Assembly: GCA_015259105.1 (NCBI GenBank)
Contig: JABZGZ010000060.1
Location: forward strand, 1-7,402
Reading direction: 5' to 3'
Source of the DNA: Atopobium sp.
GTDB taxonomy: Bacteria > Actinomycetota > Coriobacteriia > Coriobacteriales > Atopobiaceae
Length of the DNA stretch: 7,402 bases
This document shows positions 7,387 to 7,402 of this stretch, piece after piece (the stretch's first letter is position 1; each line of letters opens with the position of its first letter). The notes under the pieces were generated by a model. The model worked only from the letters and a program-made list of their open reading frames with translations. It was not told where the DNA came from and did not search any database. The position numbers and the translations under genes were made by a program.

Positions 7387-7402
7387 AAAGCTCTTGTTGT
7401 GT

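Noticed and set aside
7384..7402. Possible terminator after rsmB
   Set aside because: The 16 nt after the stop contain no hairpin followed by a T-run; the window ends too soon to judge.

Overview
The window reads as a dense, co-directional housekeeping cluster on the + strand with about 99% coding density: a 3' part of an AddA-type helicase-nuclease gene, then complete priA, def, fmt and rsmB. No RNA gene, mobile element, CRISPR array, promoter or terminator is visible. The four junctions are 12 nt, 8 nt, 8 nt and a 1-nt stop/start overlap, so the genes are very probably co-transcribed, with the promoter upstream of the window. No minus-strand gene is supported.

The organism looks like a bacterium of moderate GC (hand-counted 60-nt rows range from about 30% to 62%). 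Strong AGGAGG-type ribosome binding sites, a GTG start for priA and a double-strand-break repair nuclease of the AddA rather than RecB layout point to a Gram-positive lineage. The low-to-moderate GC, the divergent RsmB and the gene order make me think of Coriobacteriia (Atopobium/Olsenella relatives), but this is an impression from sequence style and not a demonstrated assignment.

Layout: 1-2187 is the C-terminal half of AddA (helicase motifs IV-VI, acidic linker, PD-(D/E)XK nuclease), open at the left edge. 2200-4512 is PriA, the replication-restart helicase, with all helicase motifs and eight zinc-binding cysteines. 4521-5063 is peptide deformylase, 5072-5995 is methionyl-tRNA formyltransferase, and 5995-7386 is the 16S rRNA m5C967 methyltransferase RsmB. 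The final 16 nt contain nothing identifiable.

Functionally the cluster joins double-strand-break end processing (AddA) and restart of collapsed forks (PriA) to the start and end of the N-formylmethionine cycle (Fmt adds the formyl group to initiator Met-tRNA, Def removes it from nascent proteins) and to ribosomal RNA modification (RsmB). The priA-def-fmt-rsmB order is a widely conserved bacterial arrangement. I do not see an undescribed system here. The points most worth a second look are the atypical SAM-binding motif I of RsmB, a perfect 21-bp palindrome inside priA, and an enlarged spacer in the PriA zinc region.
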